This document shows, one piece after another, positions 25,431-33,019 of a stretch of 64,000 nucleotides of DNA. Source of the stretch: an uncultured Clostridium sp. (GTDB lineage: Bacteria > Bacillota > Clostridia > Lachnospirales > Lachnospiraceae). The stretch covers positions 1-64,000 of the forward strand of contig URNT01000017.1 of NCBI GenBank assembly GCA_900549235.1, given 5' to 3'. Positions within the stretch are counted from its first letter, which is position 1, and each line of letters begins with the position of its first letter. Under the pieces are notes generated by a model, which saw only the letters and a program-made list of their open reading frames with translations, searched no databases and had not been told where the DNA came from. A program made the translations under genes and the position numbers.

Positions 25431-26234
25431 TTATAACTCTATAATCTCCCCGTCCTCCGGTACCAGAAGATTTCCATGATAATACTCCTTCCCCTCTGCC
25501 GTATAAAGCTCCTTCCTCTTTCCAATCTGCTTATCCTCCGTATGCCACAGCACCAGATTTGGGATGCCCAGGTGTTCAGCAAGCTCGCAGGCTTCTTTCA
25601 CGGTGCTGTGATGCTTTTCGTAGGGCTGGAAGCGCTCTCTGTCCCGGTACAGGCAGAAGGCCTCATGAAGGAGCCAGTGGCTGCCTTCTACGTAAGCCCG
25701 GCACTCAGGGTTGTAGGGCTCGTCCCCGGCGCAGGTGAAGCGGCGGCCGTTTTTCAGAAGGGTGGTGAAGCCGAACTGCTTTGCCTTAGTGGAAAGGATG
25801 TCAAAGAAGGTGACATCATAGTCCAGGATCCGCACCGTTTCTCCATCCTCCACAGGAATCAGAAAGATCCGTTCCCCGATCATTTTGTAGAATTTCCCCT
25901 GCAGGGTAAGACGGCACAGGGTAGAAATGGTGTCGGTCAGTCCCTGGTGACAGTAGATCTTAAATTCTCCTTCATAGCTTCCCTTTTTCATGGCGGCGGC
26001 GATCATGCGGATGATCCATACTACGCCCAGAATATGGTCCGTGTGCTCATGGGTCACAAACATATTGTGGATATGGGTCAGCTCAACATTCATATCTTCC
26101 AGGATTCTCAGGATCCCGTTTCCGCCCCCGGCATCCACCATAAAAAACTCATCTCCATCCTTCAGCGCGAAACAGGTATTGTAGCAGCGCACCGCCTGGG
26201 CGTTGCCGGTTCCGAATACATATAATTCTTCCAT
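25431..26234 (-). CDS. MBL-fold metallohydrolase, RNase Z-like
   Basis: 267 aa metallo-beta-lactamase fold protein. The metal-binding THEHTDHILG motif lies near residue 62, a further Asp in TCAGDEPYNPE, and a late His in NLVLWHTED. The layout resembles RNase Z/arylsulfatase-type hydrolases but substrate is unknown. SD AAAGGAGG upstream of the start at 26234. Its promoter has a palindromic operator in the spacer (see 26273-26301). Confidence 0.82.
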   Translation of the reverse strand: MEELYVFGTGNAQAVRCYNTCFALKDGDEFFMVDAGGGNGILRILEDMNVELTHIHNMFVTHEHTDHILGVVWIIRMIAAAMKKGSYEGEFKIYCHQGLTDTISTLCRLTLQGKFYKMIGERIFLIPVEDGETVRILDYDVTFFDILSTKAKQFGFTTLLKNGRRFTCAGDEPYNPECRAYVEGSHWLLHEAFCLYRDRERFQPYEKHHSTVKEACELAEHLGIPNLVLWHTEDKQIGKRKELYTAEGKEYYHGNLLVPEDGEIIEL

Positions 26235-26272
26235 TGTCCTCTGCCTCCTTTTGCGGCTTTATCACCAGCTTT

Positions 26273-26301
26273 ATCTTATGTCATTTTCCGGAAAATGTCA
26301 A
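26273..26301 (-). promoter_or_regulatory. Promoter with a 16-bp palindromic operator in the spacer
   Basis: On the minus strand TTGACA (26296-26301), 17 bases, TAAGAT (26273-26278) upstream of the MBL hydrolase gene. A perfect palindrome, CATTTTCCGGAAAATG (26282-26297), occupies the spacer and would place a dimeric repressor exactly between -35 and -10. The regulator is unknown. Confidence 0.6.
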
Positions 26302-26416
26302 AGCCTTCCCATTCTGTATTCTCCTGTACATGAATCAGGGAGCCAAGAGGACTTCTCAGTCAGATGCGGATATGGTATCATAAAAGCACAAAAAACGAGA
26401 AAGGATTCGATTCTAA

Positions 26417-27076
26417 ATGATGGTGCGGAGAATGAGGTTCGACGTATGGCTCTGTATGGCGGTGGCTTATGCCGTCAGCATGGTGCCAGCAAGTATGATG
26501 AACAGCAGAGCAGATGCCAGGTATGAGGCTTATGAGGAGGCTCATACCGCAGAGGCAGGAGCGGTTGGCGGAATCGCCGGGGAGGAGGTTTTCCGGGCGC
26601 AAAATGTAGAGGACATCCTGTCCCATGAGACCTTTACGGTGGTGTCTCCAGGGATTGAGTACCGCAATCGGGGGATGGGATTTTATGGCGGAAGGACTCT
26701 GTATGCGCTGACGCTGCCTTCCGGGGAAGTGGTAGCGGCCTGTATTAACGGCGATTCCGTGCAGAGCCTGGGAAGTGATCTGTATAGCGGTGACAATATT
26801 CTGCCTGTAGGAAAAGCCGTATATGAGGATCTGGCGGCTGATGAAGGATTTCTGGAACAGATTGAGACAGGGGAGAAATTGAGCCGTACAGATTTTTATG
26901 TGGATATGGTGGGAGAAGCGCTGCGGATGGGAAAAGAGCAGTTTACGGAAATGCCGGTTATGGCGGTTCAGCTTCTGACGGGGGCTGTCAGCTTTGCCGC
27001 GCTGCATATGCTGGGTTCCAGGTTTGGTATATTTCCCTATATCATCCCGCCCAGAAGAAAGCAGGAAGATGAATGA
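26417..27076 (+). CDS. Unknown membrane protein, 219 aa
   Basis: I do not recognise a family. One TM helix near the N-end (about residues 8-25, after a basic start), an extracellular domain of about 140 residues (ETFTVVSPGIEYRNRGMGFYGG, TLPSGEVVAACINGDSVQS) and a second hydrophobic segment at about 180-200 followed by a charged tail. Codon use is like neighbouring genes and the frame is uninterrupted, so probably real. Either ATG 26417 or the in-frame ATG codons just after could be used; SD GAAAGGA is weak. Confidence 0.65.
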   Translation: MMVRRMRFDVWLCMAVAYAVSMVPASMMNSRADARYEAYEEAHTAEAGAVGGIAGEEVFRAQNVEDILSHETFTVVSPGIEYRNRGMGFYGGRTLYALTLPSGEVVAACINGDSVQSLGSDLYSGDNILPVGKAVYEDLAADEGFLEQIETGEKLSRTDFYVDMVGEALRMGKEQFTEMPVMAVQLLTGAVSFAALHMLGSRFGIFPYIIPPRRKQEDE

Positions 27077-27107
27077 AAATATGGATGGATTGAAATCTGA
27101 ACAAGAA

Positions 27108-27136
27108 TTGTCAACAACGTATTTTTATGCTACTAT
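27108..27136 (+). promoter_or_regulatory. Promoter of fbp
   Basis: TTGTCA and TACTAT separated by 17 bases, 44 bases before the fbp start. Confidence 0.65.
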
Positions 27137-27179
27137 ATTTTTATGCAAAAACAAGCATTGATCGGGGGAGGGACAACGT

Positions 27180-29117
27180 ATGAGAGACCTGGCGTATCTG
27201 CAGCTTTTGGCGAGAGAATATCCGAATCTGAAGGAAGCAACAAGTGAAATTGTAAATCTGATGGCAATATGCAGCCTTCCCAAGGGGACTGAATATTTTT
27301 TCAGTGATCTCCATGGGGAGTATGAGGCATTTATCCACTTGCTCCGGTCCTCCTCCGGCATTACCAGAGAGAAGATCAAGGCCACTTTCGGTCATCTGAT
27401 CCCTGAGGAGGAGCAGCTGAAGCTGGCAAATCTGATCTATTATCCGGAGCGGAATCTGGCCCGGATGCAGAAGCAGGGGCATTATTCCGAGGACTGGCAG
27501 AAGATCACTATCTACCGTCTGGTTCAGATCTGCAAGGAGGTTTCATCTAAATATACCCGTTCAAAGGTGCGTAAAAAAATGCCCCGGGAATTTGCCTATA
27601 TCATTGATGAGCTTCTCCATGTGGATTACAATGATGAAAATAAAAAGCTGTATTATGATGAGATCATCCATACCATTATCGAAACGGGGATCGGAGGCAA
27701 TTTTATTATTGCTCTCAGCCGGCTGATCCAGAATCTGACCGTTGATAATCTTCATATTATCGGGGATATTTTTGACAGAGGCCCCAGGGCGGATATTATT
27801 ATGGAGGAGCTGATGAATTTCCACGACGTGGACGTGCAGTGGGGAAACCATGACATATCCTGGATGGGAGCGGCTACAGGCAATCTGGCCTGTATCTGCA
27901 ATGTGCTCCGCATTGCCATCAGCTACAACAGCTTTGACGTGTTAGAGGATGGCTACGGCATCAATCTGCGCCCCCTTTCCATGTTTGCGGCCAGGCTTTA
28001 CCAGGATGATCCTTGCGAGCGCTTTATGCCTAAGATCCTGGATGAAAATATATACGACGCCGTAGATCCCGGCCTTGCGGCCAAGATGCATAAAGCCATT
28101 GCGGTGATCCAGTTCAAGGTAGAGGGAGCCCTGATCAAGCGTCATCCGGAGTATGGGATGGATGGCCGGGTGCTTCTGGAGGCAGTGGATTATGAAAAAT
28201 GGACGGTGGATATTGACGGAAAGACCTATCCCATGCTGGATAAAAATTTCCCAACTATCGATCCGAAAAATCCCCTGGAGCTTACCAGAGGGGAAAAGGA
28301 GCTGCTGCGTGCCCTCAGCGCCTCCTTTAAGCACAGCGAGCTGCTTCACCGCCATGTGAAGTTTCTCTACTCCCACGGGGCCATTTACAAATGCTGTAAT
28401 TCCAATCTGCTGTATCATGGCTGCATCCCCATGAAAAAGGATGGGAGCTTTGAAGATCTGACTGTAAAGGGAAGGGCCTACAGCGGAAAGGCACTGATGG
28501 ATTATCTGAACCAGGAGGTGCAGAACGCCTACTTTATGCCGGAGGGACAGCCGGGGAAGGAATGGGCTGTGGATCTGATGTGGTATCTCTGGTGCGGCGC
28601 CAGGTCACCGGTGTTTGGAAAGGATAAGATAACCACCTTTGAGCATTATTTTGTAGCGGACAAGGCGGCCCATAAGGAGGTTATGAACCCCTATTACCAG
28701 CTCAGTGTAGATGAAGAATGCTGCAACCGGATCCTTCAGGAGTTCGGTCTTCCCGTAGAAGGCTCCCATATCATAAACGGACACGTACCTGTCAAATTAA
28801 AGGACGGGGAGAAGCCTATGAAGGCAGGCGGCAAGCTCTTTATCATAGACGGAGGGCTTTCAAAGGCCTACCAGAGCACCACAGGGATCGCAGGCTATAC
28901 CTTGATCTACAATTCCCATCACCTGGCTCTGGCGGAGCATATGCCCTTTGACCCCAAAAAGGACAGCACCCCAAGGGTATCGGTGGTTGAAAAGGTAAAA
29001 TCCAGAGTCATGGTAGCGGATACGGATAGGGGGCGGGAGCTGAAGGGACAGATCGCGGACCTGAAGGAGCTGGTAGCGGCTTACCGGGAAGGAAAGATAA
29101 AAGAAAGGGTTGAATAA
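27180..29117 (+). CDS. fbp: Fructose-1,6-bisphosphatase, class III
   Basis: 645 aa, the large FBPase_2 family of Firmicutes. Removes the 1-phosphate of fructose-1,6-bisphosphate in gluconeogenesis. A metallophosphoesterase core is visible: FFSDLHGEYEAF, IIGDIFDRGPRAD and WGNHDISWMGA supply the metal ligands, and NGHVPVK a later one. It provides the outlet for fructose-6-phosphate-level metabolism to which the D-allose island also feeds. SD GGGGGAGG upstream. Its stop shares one base with the next start. Confidence 0.95.
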   Translation: MRDLAYLQLLAREYPNLKEATSEIVNLMAICSLPKGTEYFFSDLHGEYEAFIHLLRSSSGITREKIKATFGHLIPEEEQLKLANLIYYPERNLARMQKQGHYSEDWQKITIYRLVQICKEVSSKYTRSKVRKKMPREFAYIIDELLHVDYNDENKKLYYDEIIHTIIETGIGGNFIIALSRLIQNLTVDNLHIIGDIFDRGPRADIIMEELMNFHDVDVQWGNHDISWMGAATGNLACICNVLRIAISYNSFDVLEDGYGINLRPLSMFAARLYQDDPCERFMPKILDENIYDAVDPGLAAKMHKAIAVIQFKVEGALIKRHPEYGMDGRVLLEAVDYEKWTVDIDGKTYPMLDKNFPTIDPKNPLELTRGEKELLRALSASFKHSELLHRHVKFLYSHGAIYKCCNSNLLYHGCIPMKKDGSFEDLTVKGRAYSGKALMDYLNQEVQNAYFMPEGQPGKEWAVDLMWYLWCGARSPVFGKDKITTFEHYFVADKAAHKEVMNPYYQLSVDEECCNRILQEFGLPVEGSHIINGHVPVKLKDGEKPMKAGGKLFIIDGGLSKAYQSTTGIAGYTLIYNSHHLALAEHMPFDPKKDSTPRVSVVEKVKSRVMVADTDRGRELKGQIADLKELVAAYREGKIKERVE

Positions 29118-29626
29118 TGAATAAAACGGAATTTTTGCAGGGCCTGAAGGCAGAGCTTGAGGGACGGGTGCCGCATTCGGTGATCCAGGAAAACCTGCGT
29201 TACTATGACACATATATTTCGGAGGAGACTGCAAAGGGACATACTGAGGCAGAGGTGATCGAAAGCCTTGGGGGGCCGAAGATCATCGGCAGAACCATTG
29301 TGGACGCGGCCATCGATGCGGAGGATCGGCCGGATGGCTACGAGACCTACGGCTCCGGTCCTGTTTATGAGGATGGGGAGGCTTCCAGCTCCCGCTCTGA
29401 TACAACAGATCCCTTCGGGCAGAGGGGCTTTGGCCATGTCCATTATGTAGATTTCAGCAAATGGTATACCAGGCTCATTGCAGGACTGGTGGTGCTGCTT
29501 GCTATTGTGCTGCTGATCACTATCTTTCTTGGGATCCTGGGTCTGGCAGGCATTATCCTTTCATACCTTGGCCCGGTGATCCTGATCTTCCTGATCATCT
29601 GGATCTTCCGTGGCTCCAGACGGTAG
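29117..29626 (+). CDS. DUF1700 (HAAS-like) membrane protein
   Basis: 169 aa. The N-terminal ~60 residues (MNKTEFLQGLKAELEG...YYDTYISEE...EVIESLGGPKIIGRTI) match the DUF1700/HAAS signalling domain usually encoded beside PadR regulators; no PadR gene is present here. A Ser/Asp-rich linker (about 80-115) and a double hydrophobic segment (about 120-165) form the membrane part. Overlap with fbp (TAATG) implies coupled translation. Confidence 0.78.
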   Translation: MNKTEFLQGLKAELEGRVPHSVIQENLRYYDTYISEETAKGHTEAEVIESLGGPKIIGRTIVDAAIDAEDRPDGYETYGSGPVYEDGEASSSRSDTTDPFGQRGFGHVHYVDFSKWYTRLIAGLVVLLAIVLLITIFLGILGLAGIILSYLGPVILIFLIIWIFRGSRR

Positions 29627-29645
29627 GCGGGGCGCAGATCCTCTC

Positions 29646-29674
29646 TTGACAAATTTCCTGAGTAATAATATACT
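29646..29674 (+). promoter_or_regulatory. Promoter of the first NlpC/P60 gene
   Basis: Consensus TTGACA, 17 bases, TATACT. Expected start near 29681, just before the WalR-like box. Confidence 0.7.
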
Positions 29675-29685
29675 TGTATCAAATG

Positions 29686-29702
29686 TGTAACAATTTTGTA
29701 AC
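29686..29702 (+). promoter_or_regulatory. WalR-like box, first NlpC/P60 gene
   Basis: TGTAAC-AATTT-TGTAAC is a perfect match to the WalR (YycF) consensus TGTWAH-N5-TGTWAH. It lies 12 bases past the -10, where binding would block transcription, as known for WalR-repressed genes. A weaker promoter with TATAAA at 29706 could instead be activated from the same box. Confidence 0.6.
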
Positions 29703-29733
29703 AATTATAAAACAAAGGAATTTGGTTAGGAGA

Positions 29734-30459
29734 ATGACAGTGGATCGGAGTCAGTTCAGAAAGAGATTATGGAAAGCAGCAGCAGGTCTGTGCCTGTGCG
29801 CCGGACTTTTGCTTGCAGGACCAAAGGAAAGCCAGGCGGCGATCCGGCAGGCGGAGGTGCAGACCCGCACCGTATATATGGTAAAGATCGAGGCGCCTGA
29901 GGCAGCCGTATACCAGAAGGCGGACAAGAGTTCAGGAAAGCTGGCCAGTGTAAAGAGAGGCCAGACCTTTGATGTATTAGAGAGCAGCGATGGCGGCTGG
30001 GTGAAGATCCGTACTGGCGGAAAGGAAGGCTATCTTAAGACCTCCGGAACCGCTACAGTGATGGAAAAAACCAGTGAAACTGTGGATTCCGACGCCAGAA
30101 CCCGCCGTCAGGTGGTAGAGTATGCCTTACAGTTTGTGGGAAACCCTTATGTATACGGCGGCACAGATCCAAACCAGGGGGCAGACTGCTCCGGCTTTAC
30201 CCGCTATGTGCTGGACCGGGCGGCGGCAGTGGAGCTGCCTCATTCCTCCAAGGGCCAGTCCGCCTGCGGAGAGGATATTTCTATCGATGAGATGCAGCCG
30301 GGAGACCTGCTGTTTTACAGCGGCAGCAGCGGCATCAATCATGTGGCCCTGTACATCGGTGACGGACAGGTGGTACATGCTTCCACAGAAAAGACCGGTA
30401 TAAAGACATCCCCTTATGACTACCGAACCCCTGTAAAGGCGGTCAGCCTCATTTCTTAA
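29734..30459 (+). CDS. Secreted SH3-NlpC/P60 peptidoglycan hydrolase 1
   Basis: 241 aa from ATG 29734 (SD TTAGGAGA); 20 extra upstream residues in frame lie over the WalR box and are not used. Signal peptide about 1-36 (AAAGLCLCAGLLLAG...SQAA). Residues about 45-110 form an SH3b domain, and about 120-241 an NlpC/P60 endopeptidase with catalytic Cys in ADCSGFTRYV and His in INHVALYIG. Cleaves D-Glu-meso-DAP-type bonds in cell-wall peptides. It is a paralogue of the next gene. Confidence 0.9.
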   Translation: MTVDRSQFRKRLWKAAAGLCLCAGLLLAGPKESQAAIRQAEVQTRTVYMVKIEAPEAAVYQKADKSSGKLASVKRGQTFDVLESSDGGWVKIRTGGKEGYLKTSGTATVMEKTSETVDSDARTRRQVVEYALQFVGNPYVYGGTDPNQGADCSGFTRYVLDRAAAVELPHSSKGQSACGEDISIDEMQPGDLLFYSGSSGINHVALYIGDGQVVHASTEKTGIKTSPYDYRTPVKAVSLIS

Positions 30460-30478
30460 TAGAGTCACATAACATATG

Positions 30479-30512
30479 AAAACCTGCTTTTACAGCGGGT
30501 TTTTCTATTTTT
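30479..30512 (+). terminator. Terminator between the two hydrolases
   Basis: AACCTGC and GCGGGTT form a 7-bp stem with loop TTTTACA, followed by TTTCTATTTTTG. Confidence 0.75.
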
Positions 30513-30574
30513 GTATCTTTTGTAAATGAAATATAGCTAGGATATGAACTGTTTATTAAAAAAATATAAATTGG

Positions 30575-30602
30575 TTGACGATAAGGAAAAATCTGTTATA
30601 AT
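30575..30602 (+). promoter_or_regulatory. Promoter of the second NlpC/P60 gene
   Basis: TTGACG, 16 bases, perfect TATAAT. Confidence 0.7.
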
Positions 30603-30616
30603 AAATCCGTAATGAA

Positions 30617-30633
30617 TGTAACACAAACGTAAT
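30617..30633 (+). promoter_or_regulatory. WalR-like box, second NlpC/P60 gene
   Basis: TGTAAC-ACAAA-CGTAAT: first half perfect, second with one mismatch to TGTWAH. It sits 15 bases past the -10, nearly the same place as in the sister gene; another CGTAAT lies at 30608. Confidence 0.5.
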
Positions 30634-30680
30634 AAATTATTAAGCTTTAAAGCCGGAATGTAAAAAGGAGACATTTTCCT

Positions 30681-31403
30681 ATGAATTATATGATCAAAAC
30701 GCTTATAAAGACTGGAGCCTTATGCGGTATGCTGCTGCTTGTGGATCCTATGACTTCCCAGGCATCTATCGGACCTGGATTTACAGGAGGAAGCTACGCC
30801 GTTACTGTTACAGCCGAAAGCGTGAACATCAATAAAAGTCTTGATTCAGAGGAAGTGCTCCTGACCGCTCCCATGGGCAGTACATATGAAGCGCTGGAGG
30901 ATATGGGCAACGGCTGGATGAAGGTCCGCGTCCAGGACACAGAAGGTTATCTTCCTGTTTCCGGCAACGCCGAGGTAGAAGAGGTAGACGCCCAGGAGAT
31001 GGAGGCCATTAAGCAGGAGGCGGTTGAGGCTTCTAACAGCTACAAACGGCAGCAGGTAGTAAATTATGCTCTTCAGTTTGTAGGCGGCAGGTATAAGTAC
31101 GGCGGCACAGATCCCCATACAGGCGTGGACTGCTCCGGCTTTACCAGATATGTGATGCTCCACGGAGCAGGCATCCAGTTAGAGCGTTCCTCTACCGGCC
31201 AGTCACGCCAGGGCGTGCAGGTCGGGGCAGATCAGATGCAGCCGGGAGATCTGCTGTTTTACGGCAGCGGCAGCCGGATCAACCACGTTGCTATGTACAT
31301 CGGAAACGGTCAGGTGGTACATGCCTCTACCGAGCGTACAGGCATCACCATTTCCGAATGGGATTACCGCACGCCGGTAAGAATCATGAATGTGATGGGT
31401 TAG
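30681..31403 (+). CDS. Secreted SH3-NlpC/P60 peptidoglycan hydrolase 2
   Basis: 240 aa. Signal peptide about 1-29 (MLLLVDPMTSQA), SH3b domain about 40-100, then a coiled linker and NlpC/P60 domain from about 120 with catalytic VDCSGFTRYV and INHVAMYIGNG. Closely related to the preceding hydrolase over the catalytic domain, so a tandem duplication, but with its own promoter, WalR-like box and terminator. SD AAAAGGAG. Confidence 0.9.
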   Translation: MNYMIKTLIKTGALCGMLLLVDPMTSQASIGPGFTGGSYAVTVTAESVNINKSLDSEEVLLTAPMGSTYEALEDMGNGWMKVRVQDTEGYLPVSGNAEVEEVDAQEMEAIKQEAVEASNSYKRQQVVNYALQFVGGRYKYGGTDPHTGVDCSGFTRYVMLHGAGIQLERSSTGQSRQGVQVGADQMQPGDLLFYGSGSRINHVAMYIGNGQVVHASTERTGITISEWDYRTPVRIMNVMG

Positions 31404-31435
31404 GATATTTATATAGAAGGATTGGATTGAAGGAA

Positions 31436-31467
31436 GAAAGACCGGGGCGGTGCAGCTCCGGTCTTTC
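31436..31467 (+). terminator. Terminator after the second hydrolase
   Basis: GAAAGACCGG and CCGGTCTTTC form a perfect 10-bp stem; followed by TATATATATTC, only moderately U-rich. Confidence 0.65.
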
Positions 31468-31489
31468 TATATATATTCTTCCCCAGACA

Positions 31490-31530
31490 GGAGAAAAAGC
31501 CAGTATAGGGGAGCTATACGGCTTTTCTCC
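31490..31530. other. Strong unexplained hairpin in a 313-bp gap
   Basis: GGAGAAAAAGCC pairs with GGCTTTTCTCC (one bulged A), extended by an inner GTATA/TATAC. No U-run follows on either strand. A further nested repeat (GAGG / AGCTT / AAGCT / CCTC) lies at 31559-31595. There is no gene between 31404 and 31716; it could be a small RNA or repeat element. Confidence 0.35.
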
Positions 31531-31649
31531 AGGGGAGTATAAATAATTAATAAGGATGAGGTCAAAGCTTAAGGGAAGCTATGATTCCTCACCCTAGTTA
31601 TAATATATCTGATTTGAAAAAGCAACCACTTTTGTAAAATTTCTCCGGT

Positions 31650-31679
31650 ATAGAAAAATTCCTCTGTGTCCATACTATA
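31650..31679 (+). promoter_or_regulatory. Possible mother-cell (SigE/SigK-like) promoter
   Basis: CATACTATA (31671-31679) fits the SigK -10 (CATA-N3-TA) and is one base off SigE CATACANT; ATA lies 18 bases upstream as in SigE promoters. No good sigma-A promoter is seen for the downstream small gene. These short motifs can occur by chance. Confidence 0.3.
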
Positions 31680-31716
31680 GCCGTAACCATTAAACTGTTT
31701 TCAGGAGGTATGGATC

Positions 31717-31899
31717 ATGTCCAACAATAACAATTACAACAGCAGCAATATGGATCAGAAGAACAAGGCTCAGAACGGTACCAGAAATGATGCGAGAAAT
31801 GAGTCCAGAAATGATGCCCGCAATCAGTCCAGAAACAGCACAGACAACAAGGCATCCAACGGCTCCAGAAACTGCGGAAGAAATGACTCTATGAATTAA
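31717..31899 (+). CDS. Asn-rich 60-aa microprotein
   Basis: 60 aa, more than a quarter Asn, also rich in Ser and Arg, with a degenerate RND-AR-NESR-NDAR-NQSRN repeat and one Cys. No hydrophobic segment. Real gene is supported by a strong SD (CAGGAGG) and its own terminator. The composition resembles short hydrophilic spore-associated proteins of Clostridia and the upstream SigE/K-like motif agrees, but function is unknown. Confidence 0.7.
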   Translation: MSNNNNYNSSNMDQKNKAQNGTRNDARNESRNDARNQSRNSTDNKASNGSRNCGRNDSMN

Positions 31900-31935
31900 T
31901 GAAGGGTTCAGATACCTAAGATATGCAGCAAAAGG

Positions 31936-31972
31936 CCCCTGCACTGCGTAAAATGCGGTGTGGGGGTTTTGT
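31936..31972 (+). terminator. Terminator of the microprotein gene
   Basis: CCCCTGCACTGCG pairs with TGCGGTGTGGGGG over 13 positions including wobbles, then TTTTG. Confidence 0.7.
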
Positions 31973-32077
31973 CGTCTGCACTCCCGGGGGCCTGTCTGCA
32001 TATAGTAATAGCAGGACACCCTGTACCTGTCCGCCGGGTCCGGGGATCCAAAAAAGGGAAAGGACAGGTGATCTTAA

Positions 32078-32410
32078 ATGACGGATTTTCCAATGCTTTC
32101 ATACAGAGAATTTGACAGATGGCTGGAAGCCGGGAGGATCGCCCGGCTGGTGGATCTCAGGGAGCCATGGATGTATGAAGAGGACCGGCTCTGGGGCAGC
32201 GTAAACCTTCCGTACTCTGAATTGGAATACAGCCTGGATCAGATCCATCCCGATGAGCTGACCGTATTTTACTGCGACCGGGGGGCCAAGAGCATGGCAG
32301 CCTGCAGGGATCTGTGGAGGATGGGCTATGATGTGGCAGATCTGGCCGGCGGAATGTTGAATTACCGGGGGAAATACATTGACAGAAGTCCTCTCCCGGC
32401 TATAGAATAG
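32078..32410 (+). CDS. Single-domain rhodanese
   Basis: 110 aa rhodanese-like domain. WMYEEDRLWGSVNLPYSEL and the active-site loop YCDRGAKSM with the persulfide Cys are intact; LAGGMLNYRG closes the domain. Role is probably sulfur transfer or stress. SD AGGTGATC, 5 bases from ATG. Confidence 0.82.
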   Translation: MTDFPMLSYREFDRWLEAGRIARLVDLREPWMYEEDRLWGSVNLPYSELEYSLDQIHPDELTVFYCDRGAKSMAACRDLWRMGYDVADLAGGMLNYRGKYIDRSPLPAIE

Positions 32411-32460
32411 ACGTAACCGCCTGACATGGCGGGAAACTTAACATACAGGAGACAGAAGCC

Positions 32461-33003
32461 ATGAAAATCATGTTTGCGTCAGATATACACGGATCTGCTT
32501 ATTACTGCAAAAAAATGCTGGAGGCCTACCGGTCATCGGGAGCCTCCAGGCTGGTGATTTTAGGGGACATCCTCTATCACGGCCCCCGCAATGACCTGCC
32601 CAGGGACTACGCTCCCAAGGAGGTCATTGCCATGTTAAATCCCCTGAAGGACCAGATCTACGCGGTCCGGGGCAACTGCGACACCGAGGTGGATCAGATG
32701 GTGCTGGAATTCCCCGTTCTGGCGGATTACGGACTGTTTGTCTTTGAAGAAAAGACATTTTACGCCACCCATGGACATGTGTACCATGAGGACAAGCTGC
32801 CGCCCATGCAGCCGGGGGATATTCTGATCCATGGACACACCCATCTGCTGCGGGCAGATCATGTGGGGGAGATCACCATTTTAAATCCGGGTTCTGTGTC
32901 CATACCCAAGGGCGGCAATCCCCATACTTACGGGATCCTTGAGGATGGCACATTTTCCATCCGCACCCTGGAGGGAGAGACTGTAAAGGAAATGAAGCTG
33001 TAA
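32461..33003 (+). CDS. YfcE-family phosphodiesterase, copy 1
   Basis: 180 aa metallophosphoesterase. All metal motifs present: SDIHGS, LGDILYHGPRND, GNCDTEVD, THGHVYHED and HGHTH. The GPRND insertion and length match E. coli YfcE. Hydrolyses phosphodiesters in vitro; physiological substrate unknown. A second, shorter-loop paralogue lies at 36271. SD CAGGAGA. Confidence 0.9.
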   Translation: MKIMFASDIHGSAYYCKKMLEAYRSSGASRLVILGDILYHGPRNDLPRDYAPKEVIAMLNPLKDQIYAVRGNCDTEVDQMVLEFPVLADYGLFVFEEKTFYATHGHVYHEDKLPPMQPGDILIHGHTHLLRADHVGEITILNPGSVSIPKGGNPHTYGILEDGTFSIRTLEGETVKEMKL

Positions 33004-33019
33004 AGAGAGGAAGAACTAA

